64,000 nt of DNA from Halichondria panicea (GCF_963675165.1 NC_087379.1:4915442-4979441); one strand, 5' to 3'; numbered from the stretch's first letter, positions 21,278 to 34,237 are shown. Program-made: numbers and translations. Notes: generated from the sequence alone by a model not told the origin.

Positions 21278-24200
21278 TTAGTCCTCTAGCTTTTCAAATT
21301 GTGCATAAAATCCTCTGAACGATCCTGGGGAAGACACCTCCAGAATCACAGTCAAGATACTTCCTATCCCTGGGACTATGTGATCAGTACACTTCTCTCC
21401 ACACATCTTCTCAATCAATTGACCCTCACTTCCAAATCCATCGTACACCGCAACAGAATTAGACGAGCATTGCTCACTGTTGGGAATATCAAAATACTTA
21501 AAACGAACTTGGGCAGAACCCAAGGTAATCCAAGTGCATGAAATTGTACCAGTGATAGGGCCTGAGGGAAGATTAGCAGGTCCAAAACTTTGACCCATCG
21601 GCATGAATCCACCGCAAGCAAAGTTTCCTTGAGGGTTGGATAGTAAAACAGGGCAATTCGGAGTGGGTGGTGGTAGTGTAGTTGGGACAATGGTGGTTGG
21701 AGGTGTAGGGGCTCTAGTAGTTGGCCTGGTAGTGGATAGGGGAGTGGTTGGATCTGGTGATGTCGTGGCTACTGTAGTTGGCCTGGTGGTAGGTAGGGGA
21801 GTGGTTGGACCTGGTGATGTCATGGCTACTGTAGTTGGCCTGGTGGTAGGCGGGGGAGTGCTTGGACAGACTATCGTGTACTCAATCCTGAATCCCGTAC
21901 GTTTTGGTCCATGATATGGTCCAGCAAAGAAGTATAGTGTGGTATTGCCAATTGCAGTAATGAGAGAAGGTCTACCAAGATCACAAATGGTGTGAATTAA
22001 GCCGGTAGTATCGTGGATCTTCAAATAATCTTTGGGACAGTTTTCAGTTGTTTTTCCAGCTATCCCAAAAGCTAAATCATCAAATGTGAGGCGAACATTG
22101 CATCCTGGAGAAGGAACTTGGATGTTCCATTCACAGTTAAAATTTAAGGGGTAGGTCGTGGGCCAGGCAGGTGTTTGGAAGCTTCCAGAGGCACCTGTGA
22201 AAAGACTTGGCCCACATATAGTAGCAGGTGTGGGGGGCTGTGTGGTCGGTGTTGTCGTGGAAATTGTGGTGGTTCTGGTTGTGGGTGGAGGGACAGTAGT
22301 TGGAGTAGTAGGGGGAGCAACAGTTGGTGGGGCTGTATATGAAGTAATGTATTAGATCATAATTATAAAAGGCATCTGTATAGCTGGTCTTATGTGTATA
22401 AAAATAATTTCTGCGAAACATGAACGAATGATCAAATGTGGGATCTCATTTGTTTACCGCCAACATATGCTAAACAGATCATTGTATAACTTATGTGTTC
22501 ACACACACCCACACTCATATGCATGGGAAATTGTTTTAGTGCCCACACGATCTGAAAACATATACATATTTAGTAATGTCCCTAGCTTACATAGTAATGA
22601 AAAATACTTGTGGTGACTTACCAGTAGGTAGTGTGTTGTTGTGCAGCTCAGACCATCTGCTTGTAGGTAGTAGCCAGGATTACATTTGCATATATAAGAG
22701 CCTCCAGTGTTGTCACAAATATGATCACATCCTCCATTATCGTATGCACACTCATTAAAATCTGCACGAAAACAAGTGTTTGTGTACATGATCATGACAA
22801 TCACAGTTAGTGCTTATGCATGTGTTGAGGTAGGCAATTCGAGTTAAATGCTATTATTATAGCCTCTGAAAACATTAGAGCTGCATTATTCACTTACCAA
22901 AGCAAGTACTTGCTGCTGGAGAGTGATAGTATCCATTTTTACATTCACAGCGGTACGATCCGTCAAGATTTGTGCATGTGTGACATCTGTTTGATTGGCC
23001 ACCACACTCATTGATGTCTGTAGTCAATTATGCACATGCATGGTAGATTAAAATAATGTATACATCATAACTATAGAGAGTATAATTATGACCATGTATG
23101 CCAGTCTAAATAATTATTGTAGTTTCGAATTCTGATTGTAGAATGCACTTCACTCCGTGCTATAGGATGGTAAATTTATGTTCTACATATCTACGTACAG
23201 TCAAATTGTGTAAACCGCTAGCCAATTAAAGTACCTACCAATTGTTGAGAAGTCCACCCGAAGTCCCCGCGGTGTACCAGGTCCTGTGTTGCTACTATCA
23301 GTGTGGTAGTAGACAGTTGCTGTGTTGTCATACACATAGTTTGAGGTGTATATCTGGCTAGAGCTGCAAAATTTGCCATCTCTAGCATTTCTTGAAAGAT
23401 ATTCACCATCCTCAGGGTTTATAGATCGTCCAGTAAATACTTGGACATAGTCTTTAATGCACCCAGCACTGTAATTGGAGAGTGTATCTGATAAGAGTCT
23501 GAGAACAACTCATACTTGTACATGTTTTGACAAATATTTTGTGCTGCTACAAATCCGCCAAAATAACAGAGAAAATTCTGAAAACGCCAAAATTACTCCC
23601 CGTCTATAATAGTAACATTAAGGTAACTAGAACTGAAACACTAGATTGTAGTAGTTTGCCAAACCACAAACATACATTAAGGTGTCTGCTATGTCAATCA
23701 AAAGTAAAGGGCGTACAGACAATGGAATCTATGAGTGTATAATTATTATACACAGTAACGATTAATAGTTTTCTGGAAGCAAAGTTACCTCTGCTCTATG
23801 CTGAGTCCTGGAAAACTCAGGCGAACTCTGTATCCTTCAGGCACCCGAATCACCCATGCACACCTCTGATTCACAATATGGTTGGGATAACTCGGCGAGT
23901 AGAATGTTCCACTTTTACCTTCCATGACTCCACCGCATGTGATTCCGTCCGGAAGGGTCAGGGCTTTAGTACTTTGTGGGTAGGTGCTAATCGGGGGCCT
24001 TGTAGAACCTAATATTATAGTATAAAATATAATTATTACACTTACTAGTACTATGCAGGCAGGACACTCACCACATCGATAAAGGGCATTTGCTTTAAGG
24101 ACATCCAAAGGGCTTAGTTCTTGTGCAGAGCCGAACACAATTCCTTCGTCTGTCGCTACAATAGTCGGATTGCTACGGGACTTCGCAAACGAAGTACCAG

Positions 24201-25162
24201 TGTAGTGCATAATGCTGGCATAGTCATAGCCATAACCTAATGTAAGTGTTTGACCAGGTTTAGCTTTCACAAATTGCCTGCTCGTCCATCCTTGATGTTA
24301 TTTGTGATTACGTTTACGTACTGGTCGCGGTCATGCCGAGTGTGCTCATGATAAAATCCTACTGCATGTCCTATCTCATGAACAGCTATTCTCAAATGCA
24401 CACATCCCGGACCCAGAGAGACACCTTGAGGTTGATAATTGTGATGCACACGTCCAACATAAGAATAGCACCTATAGATACATGTAATATTCAAATATTG
24501 TTATGAACATGTATAGTTTGTCTTTCCACAGTAAATTTAAACACAAATCTAATGAGACAAACTTACCCATCTCCTGAAAGGATATATATGTAGTAGGGTT
24601 CAGTTGTGCGAGGAAAAAATCGAAGACAAGTTCTGTCTTCCCAGTGCCTCATTGCCTGTAGGATTACTTCCCTCTCGTTTTCTAAATGTTAGGAAACAAT
24701 AGCTGTGTGAGCTTTTGTTAGATACAAAGCAAACTAATCAAATTAATACACCTTTAGAGACACCATGCACATTTGTAATTCGTAACTACCAGTCTATCAC
24801 ATATCATCTTACCACTAAAGTCAGAAGAAATGGTGTATGGTACTCGTGCATTCGGCCATAGAGCGCTGGAATGACGTATCGCATTTCTCCTAGTTCTTGT
24901 CTGATCTGTGGACTGATTCTTGCCGTGAGGAACTTCGATGAATGCCATGTCTCCAATGTGCTTTATCATGGCTGCAGATTAATTTTATAGATACTGTACT
25001 ATGACATTGATACAACCACAAACCTGCTTTTGCTGAAGGGTCTGATAAATGTCCATTAAACTCATCTTTGACCTCCTCTACATTCTTGTCTGCTGATTTC
25101 TCATGAGTGGAAGATGCCAGGTGAAATATGAGCAGAAGAGTTATGAAGATTTGCTGTAGCAT
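21278..25162 (-). pseudogene. Unit 1: full-length astacin/CUB/EGF gene with two frame breaks
   Basis: Nine exons match unit 2: 25,024-25,162 (signal peptide MLQQIFITLLLIFHLASS), 24,813-24,971 (propeptide; TRTRR cleavage site), 24,567-24,681, 24,072-24,471 (HEIGHAVGFYHEH zinc site, SIMHY Met-turn), 23,789-24,008 and 23,239-23,468 (CUB), 22,898-23,017 and 22,622-22,761 (EGF), 21,278-22,332 (linker, CUB, linker, CUB-type domain). The protease exon is one base short at an A run (24,271-24,273 on the + strand), giving a stop just after the zinc site. The second EGF exon has five extra bases near its donor, putting the last exon out of frame. It is either a young pseudogene or carries assembly indels. 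Promoter and signal peptide are intact. Confidence 0.85.
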
Positions 25163-25230
25163 TCTGTTTGTCTGTAGTGAGTTAGTAGTTCAGCTTTCTG
25201 CATGGTTATTGGTTGACTACTAACCTGAAT

Positions 25231-25240
25231 CATTTTATAG
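25231..25240 (-). promoter_or_regulatory. TATA box of unit 1
   Basis: ctataaaatg on the minus strand, about 70 bp before the ATG, at the same place as in unit 2. Confidence 0.6.
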
Positions 25241-25670
25241 GATGTAAGCTTATATTAAATCCTGGCAAGTTTGTGGTTTCCATAAAGTCAAGTTCCAGCT
25301 GCCCATGCATTCTTGAGATATGACACTGCAATGCATGGTGACCTTAGACACAGGAACAGTTGCTATACCTATACACTAACATCTCCTTTCTATATGCATG
25401 TTTTTATAATACAGTCATTATGCATTACCAAGAGTATCATATACTCTTGGCATTACCTAATTTGGAGAACACAGCAGTTTAGCATACCTAGAACTATACT
25501 GAAATCTGAAAGGTGAACACCGCTAATCCGATTTTAGATCTATTTGATGAGCATAGGTCTATTAGGTTTTTCTCGTCTCCTCCATCCTCTGCCTGATGCC
25601 ACCTCTTTCACGTTCATTATTGCTGATCTTGCCAAAATGAAACCATGTGTTAATTTGTGCATGTGCTAAT

Positions 25671-25915
25671 TGTGGTAACCTAAGAAGTTATGTTACCACA
25701 ATATGGACTAAGAACTATCTTATAGAACTATATAGCTTATGATTTATTGTAAACAGTAACTGTCACCCTCTGTGTTAGTTCTAGCGGTTATTTTAGTTGC
25801 ATATTCTTATTTAGTATAGTGTTCTAGAAACTTCTCCTGTGGTTTTGTTTTTGTATAAATAGCCTGTGTGTATTTTGTGCATCAGAGTTCTTAATAATAT
25901 TTCCAAGACATCACA
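25671..25915. mobile_element. Solo LTR
   Basis: 245 bp, starts TGTGGTAACC and ends CATCACA, with a TATA-like gtataaatag inside and 5-bp duplications ctaat at 25,666-25,670 and 25,916-25,920. The equivalent spacer position near 19,315 is uninterrupted. It is unrelated to the 172-bp LTRs elsewhere in the window. Confidence 0.78.
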
Positions 25916-25961
25916 CTAATTATATATAATTATGCAGTTTATGATGTCAAAACTAATTATA

Positions 25962-26199
25962 TACCGTATAGCGCGAAATTTTCCAAGGCACTTATAATTA
26001 TATTTTGTGGAATGGACTCTAAAAGCATTTCCTTGCACTAGAATGACTGCTTACTAGAAGCCACGCCTTTAAATCTTTGCACGTTATAGCAGACAATTCT
26101 AATTAAAGAACAATTTTCGTGGACTTTATTTTCGTGTAGGATTTGCTATCCCACGAAATCTGCGAAAATAAGCGCCTCGAACATTTCGCACTATACAGT
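25962..26199. mobile_element. MITE with TATAGCGCGAAATTTTC ends (spacer copy 2)
   Basis: Same family and relative position as 19,351-19,575, with ends taccgtatagcgcgaaattt and cgcctcgaacatttcgcac. It carries a small extra segment near 25,985-26,000. Confidence 0.65.
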
Positions 26200-26867
26200 T
26201 AGTACATAGGGTCACCAAATACTGAATCGAAATGACTTCAACTGAAAATGCATGCTAAGCTAAAGTAACACTATATCCAGCATAAGGATAATGACGCCCT
26301 CGATCCCTCATCCGGAAGTGAATCAGTGTGCCGAGAACTATTGTGACCATTTTCTGATTTGATTTGAGTCTGTTCAATTGCAATTTCACACTTCCATGCT
26401 GCTCTGACAGGTAGATTTATTGCTTTTCTTTTACAAATGAGCAGTTGTAAACATTATACAAGGTGTTCGTACATGCAGTTCACAGACACCTATACTGTGG
26501 AAATTGTACGTCAGTTTGAAACCAGTTCTGCTGCATGGATGGTAGTCTCATGAATCAGCCTGCCTTGGGGAGTTGGAGAGACTCTCCAAGGCTGGCTGAT
26601 TCATGAGACTACATGGATGGAAACTCACGGCAGTTGTGTGGAGGGACAAAACAAAAGGCACATTTTTTTGGTTTCCTTTCACCAAATCAATCGGACGTCC
26701 TTTGAGACTGTTGTCCTCTAAGCGAAAAATTAATCCGTGTTGCTCCACCGGCAAACATAGCTATGACAATGAATGCTGTGAAACGAATAAACCATTCCGG
26801 TCAATCCAGTTGGTAGATTGGCATTTACCACTTCGGTTTGTACGTTACTTGGAAGTGTAGATATAGT

Positions 26868-27050
26868 GAGACTAGAGGAAGGTACGGTAGTAGGACGAGA
26901 GGTGCATGGGTCTAGTAATGTTGTCGTGGCAACTGTAGTTGGCCTGGTAATGGATGGGGGAGTAGTTGGACGTGGTGTTGTCGTGGCTACTGCACATGAA
27001 GTTGGTCTAGTGTTGGGTGAAGGAGTGTATGATCAGACTGCATGTCATAT
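26868..27050 (-). pseudogene. Decayed Thr/Pro-linker piece (spacer copy 2)
   Basis: Nearly the same as 20,395-20,590. No flanking exons. Confidence 0.6.
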
Positions 27051-27220
27051 GACTGTACTCAAGTCCCTTATACACAGAGGTCCATGTCACGAGTTGGTGT
27101 CTCGTATTAATCCTTGTTTCTGACAACACAGTCATATAGCTACTGTGTTGAGCTCTTATCTTGGTGAAGAGGGATTCTAGACAGGCTAGACAAATTAGCT
27201 AGAGACAGGCTCCTAGCTAT

Positions 27221-27431
27221 AAGGTAGATACCTGTATTATGAGTCAGGGGGTATTATGGGTCTCTTTGATAAAATGCTTCCCATAATTCAGTATATTCTT
27301 AAGATAACCTGATTTTCATAATCGCCATATCTTAATTGTATTATGGCGTAAATTTTACATTTTTTCAACGATTATCTCCAGAGAAATTTATAATTAAGCT
27401 TAGGTGACTCATTATACCAACATTTACCTTA
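27221..27431. mobile_element. ~210-bp MITE with TA duplication
   Basis: Ends aggtagatacctgtattatg and the imperfect inverse (cattataccaacatttacct) interrupt a stretch that is continuous at about 20,740. Flanking TA fits a Tc1/mariner-type insertion. Confidence 0.7.
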
Positions 27432-27449
27432 GGCAACAAATAGTTACAT

Positions 27450-27549
27450 GGTTGTTACAGACAAATTGACTTCACGGTGTATAACCAAATTCTTAGATCG
27501 GTTGTTACAGACAAATTGACTTCACGGTGTATAACCAAATTCTTAGATC
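27450..27549. repeat. 50-bp tandem duplication
   Basis: Two identical 50-bp units starting ggttgttacagacaaattga. The matching places at 20,760 and 28,965 have one copy. Confidence 0.85.
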
Positions 27550-27985
27550 GAGAAACAAAAACATCAACTGACAGGCAAAGTGAAGTGAGGCAAAAAGGTG
27601 AATACATGCATGAACGGAGCCCCAGAGGCTCGCACAACAAGGGAGATGGGGAGCATTACAATTAAAAAAGAAAAGAGTATGATAATATTTATCCCTATTG
27701 TAATCTATAGTATCTATAATTATAGATGATGATAATTATCAACATCATCAAATTAATTATAAAAAATAATTATATGGCACTTAGTCTACTAATATAGTCC
27801 TCGACCATAATTTTATAGAGCTTTGCTTGTGAGCATAGGTCTATTAGGTTTTTCTCGTCTCCTCCCGGATCCCCTGCCTGATGCCACCTCTTTCACGCAG
27901 TATTGCTGATCTTGCCAAAATGAAGCCATGTGTTAATTTGTGCATGTGTATAAATTATATGCTGTTTATATGATGTCAAAACTAA

Positions 27986-28196
27986 TACCGTATAGCGCGA
28001 AATTTTAGAGGCACTTCCTCTACATTGCACACAATGTTCGTAGAATGACTGCTTACCGGAAGCCACGCCTTTAATCTCTTTGTACGTTATGCCAGATAAA
28101 AGAATAAGGACTCTATTTTCATGTAGGATTGCTAACCCAAAAAATCAGCGAAAATTAAGCGCCTCGAAAATTAAGCGCTATAGCTACGTATACGGT
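27986..28196. mobile_element. MITE with TATAGCGCGAAATTTT ends (spacer copy 3)
   Basis: Same family as 19,351-19,575, with ends taccgtatagcgcgaaattt and ctacgtatacggta. Confidence 0.65.
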
Positions 28197-28248
28197 AGTA
28201 CATAGGGTCACCAAAATAATGAAATGACTTGCTACGTAACACTGTGTC

Positions 28249-28301
28249 TAGCCTCGAATCCAGGCCGATTAAAATACATATACGGCCTGGTTTCGAGGCT
28301 A
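28249..28301. mobile_element. 53-bp TAGCC foldback MITE
   Basis: Hairpin tagcctcgaatccaggccg ... cctggtttcgaggcta. The spacer at about 26,270 lacks it. The flanks (cactgtgtc, cacgtacat) match only partly. Confidence 0.65.
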
Positions 28302-28584
28302 CACGTACATCCATTGAATCAAAATAAGGATAATGACGCCCTCGACCCCTCATCCTGTTTTAACAGGAAGTGGATCAGTGTGCCGAGAACTATTGTGACC
28401 ATTCTTCATCAGTTGTGTTAATTCAATTGCAATTTCACACTTCCATGCTGCTCTGACAAATTTATAGGTAGATTTACTGCTGTGACGCGAATAAACCATT
28501 CCGGTCAATATTTTTTAGGCCAATTAGGAGATTGGTATACCACTTTGGTTTGTACGTTACGGTTACTTGGAAGTGGAGGTGTAG

Positions 28585-28790
28585 TGAGAGGAAGGTACGG
28601 TAGTAGGACGAGAGGTGCATGGGTCTAGTGGTTGGATGTGGTGTTGTCGTGGTAACTGTAGTTTGCCAGGTGATGGATGGGGGAGTAGTTGGACGTGGTG
28701 TTGTCGTGGCTACTGTAGTTGGTACAGTTTTGGGTGAGAGAGTGTATGGTCAGACTGCATGTCATATGTACTCAATCCTGAATCCCTTAC
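28585..28790 (-). pseudogene. Decayed Thr/Pro-linker piece (spacer copy 3)
   Basis: Minus-strand translation shows TTV and TTPRPTTPPSIT-like runs without a CUB. It closely matches 34,610-34,840. Confidence 0.55.
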
Positions 28791-29427
28791 ACAGAGGTCC
28801 ACGAGTTGGTGTCTCGTATTAATCGTATTGTTTCTGACAAATATAATATAAAACACAGTCATAGTTACTGTGTTGAGCTCTGAAGAGGAATTCTAGACAG
28901 GCTAGACAAATTAGCTAACAGGCTCCTAGCTATAGGCAAAAAATAGAGGTTACGGCATAGTTGTTACAGACAAATTGACTTCACAGTGAAGCTTAACCAA
29001 ATTCTTACAAAAACATCAACTGACAGGCAAAGTGAAGTGAGGCAAAAAGGTGAATACATGCATGAACGGAGCCCCAGAGGCTCGCACAACAAAAAATTAA
29101 ATGGAGATGGAGCATTACAATGAGAATTGTTAAGAGTATGATATCAACATCATCACATCAAATTAATTATGGTTTAATTATACTTCGTCTACATAATTTA
29201 TTAATACACGTGCATTGAGCAAATGAACATATACTGTCTATAAAGCCCAGCCACACACATTGAACAACAAAACATGCTGTCTGGTTATGTTGGTGATTTA
29301 GTTTTTAACCAATGTAATAATAATATGATTCACAGCAAAATATATGGCTTTCAGTGATTAGAATAAAGTGACGATCAAAATATATTATGTGAAATAATTA
29401 TGATTTATATAAATGTTGGTTTATCAC

Positions 29428-32400
29428 TTAAATTTTTTGAAATTGTGCATAGAATCCTCTGAACGATCCTGGGGAAGACACCCGCAGAGTCACGGTCATG
29501 ATATTTCCTGTCCCTGTGACTGTGTACTCGCCACACTTCTCCCCACACATCTTCTCAATCAATGGAGAATTTGAATCAGTTCCAAATCCATTGTGCACCG
29601 AAACAGAATTAGACGAACATTGCCTACTGCTGGGAATATCGAAATAATTGAACACGACTTGGAATGGTCCAACACCGAAAATTATCCAATTGCATTGAGG
29701 CTTTGTGGTGCCAAGGAAAGGGCCAAAGGGCAGATTAGTAGGTCCGAAACTTTGACCTATCTGGAAGAATCCACCACAACTGAACGTTCCTTGAGGGTTG
29801 AATGGTAAAACAGGGCAATTCGGAGTGGGTGGTGGTAGTGTAGTTGGGACAATGGTGGTTGGAGGTGTAGGGGGTCTAGTAGTTGGCCTGGTGGTAGGTA
29901 GGGGAGTGGTTGGATCTGGTGATGTCGTGGCTACTGTAGTTGGCCTGGTGGTAGGCGGGAGAGTGGTTGGACAGACTGTCGTGTACTCAATCCTAAATCC
30001 CGTACGTTTTGGTCCATGATATGGTCCAGCAAAGAAGTATAGTCTGGTATTGCCAGTTGCAGTGATGAGAGAAGGTCTACCAAGGTCACAAATGGTGCGA
30101 ATCAAGCCGGTAGTATCGTGGATCTTCAAATAATCTTTGGGACAGTTTTTAGTTGTTTTTCCAGCTATCCCAAAAGCTAAATCATCAAATGTGAGGCGAA
30201 CATTGCATCCTGGAGAAGGAACTTGGATGTTCCATTCACAGTTAAAATTTAAGGGGTAGGTCGCGGGCCAGGCAGGTGTTTGGAAGCTTCCAGAGGCACC
30301 TGTGAAAAGACTTGGCCCACATATAGTAGCAGGTGTGGGGGGCTGTGTGGTCGGTGTTGTCGTGGAAATTGTGGTCGTTCTGGTTGTGGGTGGAGGGACA
30401 GTAGTTGGAGTAGTAGGGGGAGCAACAGTTGGTGGGGCTGTACATGTATATGAAGTAAGGTATTAGATCATAGATATAGAAATGATTTCTAAGGTATCTG
30501 TATATAGCTGGTCTTATGTGTATAAAAATAATTTATGCGAAACACGAATGATCAAATGTGGGATCTCACTGTTTACTGCCAACATATGAAACAGATCATT
30601 TGTATAACGTTTCCCTCTATCCCACACACACCCACACTCATATGCATGGGAAATTGTTTTAGTGCTACACTACTTCACAGCCCACACGATCTGAAAATAT
30701 GTACATATTTAGTAATGTCCCTAGCTTACATAGTAATGAAAAATACTTGTGGTGACTTACCAGTAGGTGTTATTGTGCAGCTCAGACCATCTGCTTGTAG
30801 GTAGTAGCCAGGATTACATTTACATATATAAGAGCCTCCAGTGTTGTCACAAATATGATCACATCCTCCATTATCGTATGCACACTCATTGAAATCTGCA
30901 CAAAAACAAGTGTTTGTGTACATGATCATGACACTCACAGTTAGTGCTTATGCATGTGTTGAGGTAGGCAATTCGAGTTAAATGCTATTATTATAGCCTC
31001 TGAAAACATTAGAGCTGCATTATTCACTTACCAAAGCAAGTACTTGCTGCTGGAGAGTGATAGTATCCATTTTTACATTCACAGCGGTACGATCCGTCAA
31101 GATTTGTGCATGTGTGACATCTGTTTGATTGGCCACCACACTCATTGATGTCTGTGGTCAATTATGTACATGCATGGTAGGTTAAAATAATGTATACATC
31201 ATAACTATAGAGAGTATAATTATGACCATGTAGGCCAGTCTAAATAATCATTGTAGTTTCGAATTCTGATTGTAGAATGCACTTCACTCCATGCTATAGG
31301 ATGGTAAATTTATGTTCTACATATCTACGTAAAGTCAAATGGTGTAAACCGCTAGCCAATTAAAGTGCCTACCAATTGTTGAGAAGTCCACCCGAAGTCC
31401 CCGCGGTGTACCAGGTCCTGTGTTGCTACTATCAGTGTGGTAGTAGACAGTTGCTGTGTTGTCATACACATAGTTTGAGGTGTATATCTGGCTAGAGCTG
31501 CAAAATTTGCCATCTCTAGCATTTCTTGAAAGATATTCACCATCCTCAGGGTTTATAGATCGTCCAATAAATACTTGGACATAGTCTTTAATGCACCCAG
31601 CACTGTAATTGGAGAGTATATCTGTTAAAACAGTCTGAGAACAAAACGAGTACCTTATTGTTACTATTATAAACGGGTGCTAATTTTAGCGAATTTTAGC
31701 GAATTTGTAATTAACGTTAAACACGCTAATATTTAAAAAATTATGAATCTCATAAAAAAAAATGTTTTGTACTTTTGTATAACATTATGTATTTTTGAGA
31801 GTATGCTAAGCAAGCTAACGCTTTTTCTGACTCCAAACTTTCCAGTTAACCTTAAAACCTTAAAACTCACTTGTACATATTTTGACAAATATTTTGTGCT
31901 GCTACAAATCTGCCAAAATTAGTACCCAAAACGGAGAAAAATCTGAAAATGCCAAAATTACTACCCGTCTATAATAGTAACATTAAGGTAACTATCCATT
32001 CTAGTACTGAAACACTAGATTGTTTGCCAAACCACAAAGATCCATTAAGTGGGTATAATGTGTCTGCTATGTCAATCAAAAGTAAAGGGCGTACAGACAA
32101 TGGAATCTATGAGTGTATATTATACACAGTAACGATTAATAGTTTTCTGGCAGTGAAGTTACCTCTGCTCTAGGCGGAGTCCTGGAAAACTCAGGCGAAC
32201 TCTGTATCCTTCAGGCACCCGAATCACCCATGCACACCTCTGATTCACAATATGGTTGGGATAACTCGGCGAGTAGAATGTTCCACTTTTACCTTCCATG
32301 ACTCCACCACATGTGATTCCGTCCGGAAGGGTCAGGGCTTTAGTACTTTGTGGGTAGGTGCTAATCGGGGGCCTTGTAGAACCTAATATTATAGTATAAA

Positions 32401-33544
32401 ATATATTACACTTACTAGTACTATGCAGGCAGGACACTCACCACATCGATAAAGGGCATTTGCTTTAAGAAGGATATCCAAAGGGCTTAGTTCTTGTGCA
32501 GAGCCGAACACAATTCCTTCGTCTTTCGCTACAATAGTCGGATTGCTACGGGACTTTGCAAACGAAGTACCAGTGTAGTGCATAATGCTGGCATAGTCAT
32601 AGCCATAACCTAATGTAAGTGTTTGACCAGGTCTAGCTTTCGCAAAATTGCCTGCTTGTCCATTACGGATGTTATTTGTGATTACGTTTACGTACTGATC
32701 CCGGTCATGCCGAGTGTGCTCATGATAAAATCCTATTGCATGTCCTATCTCATGAATAGCTGTTCTCAAATACACACATCCCGGACCCAGAGAGACACCT
32801 TGAGGTTGATAATTGCGATGCAGACGTCCAACATAAGAATAGCACCTAGATACATGTAAATAAAATGGTGTTATGAACATGCAGTTCGTCTTTCCACAGT
32901 AAATTTAAACACAAATCTAATGAGACAAACTTACCCATCTCCTGAAAGGATATAGATGAAGTAGCGTTCTGTTGTGCGAGGAAAAAATCGAAGACAAGTT
33001 CTGTCTTCCCAGTGCCTCATTGCCTGCAGGATTACTTCCCTATCATTTTCTGAATGTTAAGAAAGAACAGCTGTGTGAGCTTTTGTTAGACACAAAGCAA
33101 ACTAATCAAATTAATACATCTTTAGAGACACCCCATTTGTAATCTAAGTCGCGTATGGTAACTACCAGTCTATCACATATCATCTTGCTCTTACCACTAA
33201 AGTCAGGAGAAATGGTGTATGGTACTTGTGCATTCGGCCATAGAGCGCTGGAATAACGTATCGCATTTCTCCTAGTTCTTGTCTGATCTGTGGACTGATT
33301 CTTGCCGTGAGGAACTTTGATGAATGCCATGTCTCCAATGTGCTTTATCATGGCTGCAAATTAATTTTATAGATACTGTACCATAACATTGATACAATAA
33401 CAAACCTGCTTTGGCTGAAGGGTCTGAGAAATGTCCATTAAACTCATCTTTGACCTCTTCTACATTCTTGTCTGTTGATTTCTCATGAGTGGAAGATGCC
33501 AGGTGAAATATGAGCAGAAGAGTTATGAAGATTTGCTGTAGCAT
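29428..33544 (-). CDS. Unit 2: secreted astacin metalloprotease with CUB, EGF and Thr/Pro linker
   Basis: Nine exons: 33,406-33,544; 33,195-33,353; 32,935-33,049; 32,442-32,845; 32,163-32,382; 31,373-31,602; 31,032-31,151; 30,761-30,895; 29,428-30,437. Lengths sum to 2532 bp, an exact frame of 843 aa, with GT/AG at every border. Order: signal peptide (~1-19), propeptide with HIGDM (resembles the astacin aspartate-switch motif) and TRTRR cleavage near residue 75, astacin domain (~76-272; HEIGHAIGFYHEH with zinc histidines near 169, 173, 179; SIMHY), CUB (~290-422), EGF (423-462), calcium-binding EGF starting DFNEC (463-507), Thr/Pro linker, CUB (~545-655), second linker, C-terminal CUB-type domain. 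The family cleaves extracellular proteins, often matrix or growth-factor related; the substrate here is unknown. Best candidate for the working parent of units 0 and 1. Confidence 0.92.
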
Positions 33545-33607
33545 TCTGTTTGTCTGTAGTGAGTTAGTAGTTCAGCTTTCTGGTTATTGGTTGACTACTA
33601 ACCTGAG

Positions 33608-33617
33608 TTATTTTATA
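33608..33617 (-). promoter_or_regulatory. TATA box of unit 2
   Basis: ctataaaata on the minus strand about 65 bp before the ATG. Units 1 and 3 have similar boxes. Confidence 0.6.
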
Positions 33618-34020
33618 GGATGGTAATCCTGGTATTGGAAATTTGTGGTTTCTAAGTTTCCTGCTGCCCACGCAGTCTTGAGATCTGACACTGGTGACCT
33701 TAGACACAGGAAGAGTTGCTATGAAGCCTACACTAACATGATAATAGCCATCTCCTTTTTAAGTATCTATGCATGTTTTGTCATTATGCATTACCTAATT
33801 TGGAGAACACAGCAGTTTAGCATACCTATAAGAACTTAAATCTGAAAGGTGAACACTACTCCGATTTTAGCTGAGCATAGGTCTATTAGGTTTTTCTCGT
33901 CTCCTCCCCTGCCTGATGCCACCTCTTTCACGCAGTATTGCTGATCTTGCCAAAATGAAGCCATGTGTTAATTTGTGCATGTGTATAAATTATATGCTGT
34001 TTATGATGTCAAAACTAATA

Positions 34021-34237
34021 ACCGTATAGCGCGAAATTTTCGAGGCACTTCCTCTACATTGCACACAATTTTCGTAGAATGACTACTTACCGGAAGCCAC
34101 GCCTTTAATCTCTTTGTACGTTATGCCAGATAAAAGAATAATTTTCGTGGACTGTATTTTCATGTAGGATTGCTAACCCACAAAATCAGCGAAAATTAAG
34201 CGCCTCGAAAATTTCGCGCTATAGCTACGTATACGGT
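34021..34237. mobile_element. MITE with TATAGCGCGAAATTTTCG ends (spacer copy 4)
   Basis: Ends accgtatagcgcgaaatttt and cctcgaaaatttcgcgctat, then ctacgtatacggt. Best-preserved copy of this family in the window. Confidence 0.7.

Larger units (their letters stand above)
25260..27833. repeat. Spacer module after unit 1
   Basis: Homologous to 19,049-21,060 and bearing the same MITE and decayed linker, plus a solo LTR (25,671-25,915) and a small element (27,221-27,431). It stops abruptly at about 27,833 where a second spacer copy begins. Confidence 0.7.
27834..29427. repeat. Second spacer module before unit 2
   Basis: It begins inside the spacer (tgagcataggtctattagg) and is closest to 33,870-35,525. 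It contains a MITE, a TAGCC hairpin (28,249-28,301), a decayed linker piece and no exon. Confidence 0.7.
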
